Notes under the pieces: model-generated
The model's database searches: none
What the model was told of the DNA's origin: nothing
Seen by the model: only the letters and a program-made list of their open reading frames with translations
Assembly (NCBI GenBank): GCA_016650185.1
Contig: JAENWE010000002.1
Coordinates: forward strand, 1-14,512
Reading direction: 5' to 3'
Source: Vicinamibacteria bacterium
Lineage (GTDB): Bacteria > Acidobacteriota > Vicinamibacteria > Fen-336 > JAGNNV01
DNA: 14,512 nucleotides
In this document: positions 13,584 to 14,512 of the stretch, piece after piece
Position numbering within the stretch: the first letter of the stretch is position 1
Layout: every line of letters begins with the position of its first letter
Translations under genes and position numbers: made by a program

Positions 13584-14491
13584 GGATGCCCTCCTTGAGA
13601 GTGAAGTCTGACCACCATAACCGGGCAGGAGGCATCGCGGAGAATCTGTTCCGCGGTGCTGCCCAGCAACATCCGGCGCAAGCCGGTTCGCCCTTCGGTA
13701 CCAATGACGAGAAGTCGAGCCCCGAGTCTTCGGGCGCACCCCACCACCTGCACGGACGGGATGCCCTGCTCCACCAGGCACTGTCCCTTGAGGCCCAGGC
13801 GCGTCATCGCGGAGACGAGGCTATCCCGGGCCGCCTCCCGCAGTGAGAGAAGGTCCGAAGCGCTCAGACCGTAGGAAAGGCCAAGCCCCGCGCCGTCCGG
13901 CGAGGGCAGCGGCACCGTGGGAAGCTCGGCGACGTGCAGTACGGTGAGGTCCTCCCCGACCGCGGACGCCAGAAAGGCTCCGGCAGCAATGGCCGGAAAA
14001 CCAGGATCGGAAAGGTCGCTCGCGACCAGAACCGGGCCCCGCTCGGGCCCTGGTCGCACCAGCAGCACCGGGCTGTGGGCGTGTTGCACCACGCGCAGGG
14101 CTACTGAACCGAGAAGTCCGATCGATGTGTCTTCCCCGCCCGCCCCAACCACCACCAGATCGGCGCCCATTTCCTCGGCCACAGCCACGATAACCGCGGC
14201 GGGTGAGCCAACGTCGACGCGGATATCCAGCTCGGCGCTCGCTCGTACGGTCAACTTCGTCACGCGCTCGGCCACGGCGTCGGCCAATCGCCGCGACAAT
14301 TCCGGAAGCTCCGTGAACGCCTTATGGGCGAATTGGGGAAACAGGACGTGCATTCGTGACGGGTCGGGAATGGCGTGCACGAATGCCAGAGACGCGTCAT
14401 GGCGGCGCGCCCAGGCGTCCGCCTCAACCACCGCTCGGTCACCACCGGCGCGGAGGTCGGTAGCGCACAGGATCAGGCGAGGGCTTTTCAT
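13580..14491 (-). CDS. Tandem universal stress protein (two UspA domains)
   Basis: A 303-residue cytoplasmic protein made of two UspA domains (about 1-147 and 152-297), as in tandem Usp proteins; such proteins accompany starvation, redox or hypoxic stress. The second domain has the ATP-binding pattern G-2x-G-9x-G-S exactly (Gly264, Gly267, Gly277, Ser278). The first has a near match one residue shorter (Gly116, Gly119, Gly128, Ser129), so nucleotide binding may be limited to the second domain. ATG 14491 is preceded by AAAGGAG (14497-14503) at 5-base spacing, a strong site. It is the first visible gene of the minus-strand operon, and its TGA overlaps the hpf GTG. The promoter would be beyond the right edge of the window. 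Confidence 0.93.
   Translation of the reverse strand: MKSPRLILCATDLRAGGDRAVVEADAWARRHDASLAFVHAIPDPSRMHVLFPQFAHKAFTELPELSRRLADAVAERVTKLTVRASAELDIRVDVGSPAAVIVAVAEEMGADLVVVGAGGEDTSIGLLGSVALRVVQHAHSPVLLVRPGPERGPVLVASDLSDPGFPAIAAGAFLASAVGEDLTVLHVAELPTVPLPSPDGAGLGLSYGLSASDLLSLREAARDSLVSAMTRLGLKGQCLVEQGIPSVQVVGCARRLGARLLVIGTEGRTGLRRMLLGSTAEQILRDASCPVMVVRLHSQGGHP
13590..13596 (-). promoter_or_regulatory. Full-consensus Shine-Dalgarno of hpf
   Basis: AAGGAGG on the minus strand, 6 bases before GTG 13583 and inside the 3' end of usp. It decides the hpf start and predicts strong translation of the hibernation factor. Confidence 0.85.
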
Positions 14492-14496
14492 GGACT

Positions 14497-14503
14497 CTCC
14501 TTT
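14497..14503 (-). promoter_or_regulatory. Shine-Dalgarno of the universal stress protein gene
   Basis: AAAGGAG on the minus strand, 5 bases before ATG 14491, fixing the start at the window edge. Confidence 0.75.
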
Positions 14504-14512
14504 GATCTCTAC

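Noticed and set aside
13584..13781. N-terminal extension of hpf inside usp
   Set aside because: A perfect Shine-Dalgarno and a GTGA overlap fix the start at 13583; the extension would be a frame shadow of usp.
1..14512. Search for tRNA or rRNA genes, CRISPR arrays, transposases, integrases, toxin-antitoxin or defence genes
   Set aside because: None seen by eye; all long frames are explained by housekeeping-type genes, and the gaps are too short to hide large elements.

Overview
The window is a G+C-rich (clearly above 60%), densely coded chromosomal segment with 14 protein genes. No tRNA, rRNA, CRISPR array, insertion sequence or phage gene was seen. Gaps between genes are all short (longest about 145 bp, at the left edge). 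Six of the 14 genes are best read with GTG or TTG starts. A periplasmic-type cell-wall amidase with an AMIN-like region, a Tat-exported amidase and a DUF2378/V4R protein (a family best known from Myxococcota) suggest a free-living diderm soil or sediment bacterium. I cannot assign the phylum from sequence alone.

Left part (1-4617): a membrane fatty acid desaturase (+) meets an ABC exporter half-transporter (-) tail to tail, their stop codons sharing the palindrome CTAG. A ketopantoate-reductase-family gene (+) diverges from the exporter, and a DUF2378/TIGR02265-type protein with a V4R-like C-terminus (+) follows it.

Middle part (4618-8172): a methionine sulfoxide reductase B gene (-) abuts the DUF2378 gene with no base between the stops. 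Divergent from it is a Tat-exported amidase-signature enzyme (+). A class I/II PLP aminotransferase of the kynurenine/methionine aminotransferase type (-) converges on that amidase.

Right part (8247-14491): seven tightly packed minus-strand genes look like one operon. In transcription order they are a tandem universal stress protein, an HPF/RaiA-like ribosome hibernation factor, MurB, MurA, a small cupin, an AmiC-type N-acetylmuramoyl-L-alanine amidase and a membrane-anchored GerMN-domain protein. Two junctions are 4-base stop/start overlaps (GTGA and TTGA) and two others are 13 bp or less. The cluster joins stress/dormancy functions to early peptidoglycan precursor synthesis (MurA and MurB are the first two committed steps) and to cell-wall cleavage. 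The aminotransferase lies 74 bp downstream on the same strand and may or may not belong to it.

Most notable: MurA has Asp at the position of the fosfomycin-reactive Cys, with a divergent active-site loop, which predicts intrinsic fosfomycin resistance. MurB has Cys in place of the catalytic Ser. The cupin inside the mur operon lacks the usual metal ligands. I see no convincing undescribed defence or mobile system; the best candidate for new biology is the stress/hibernation/cell-wall operon itself.
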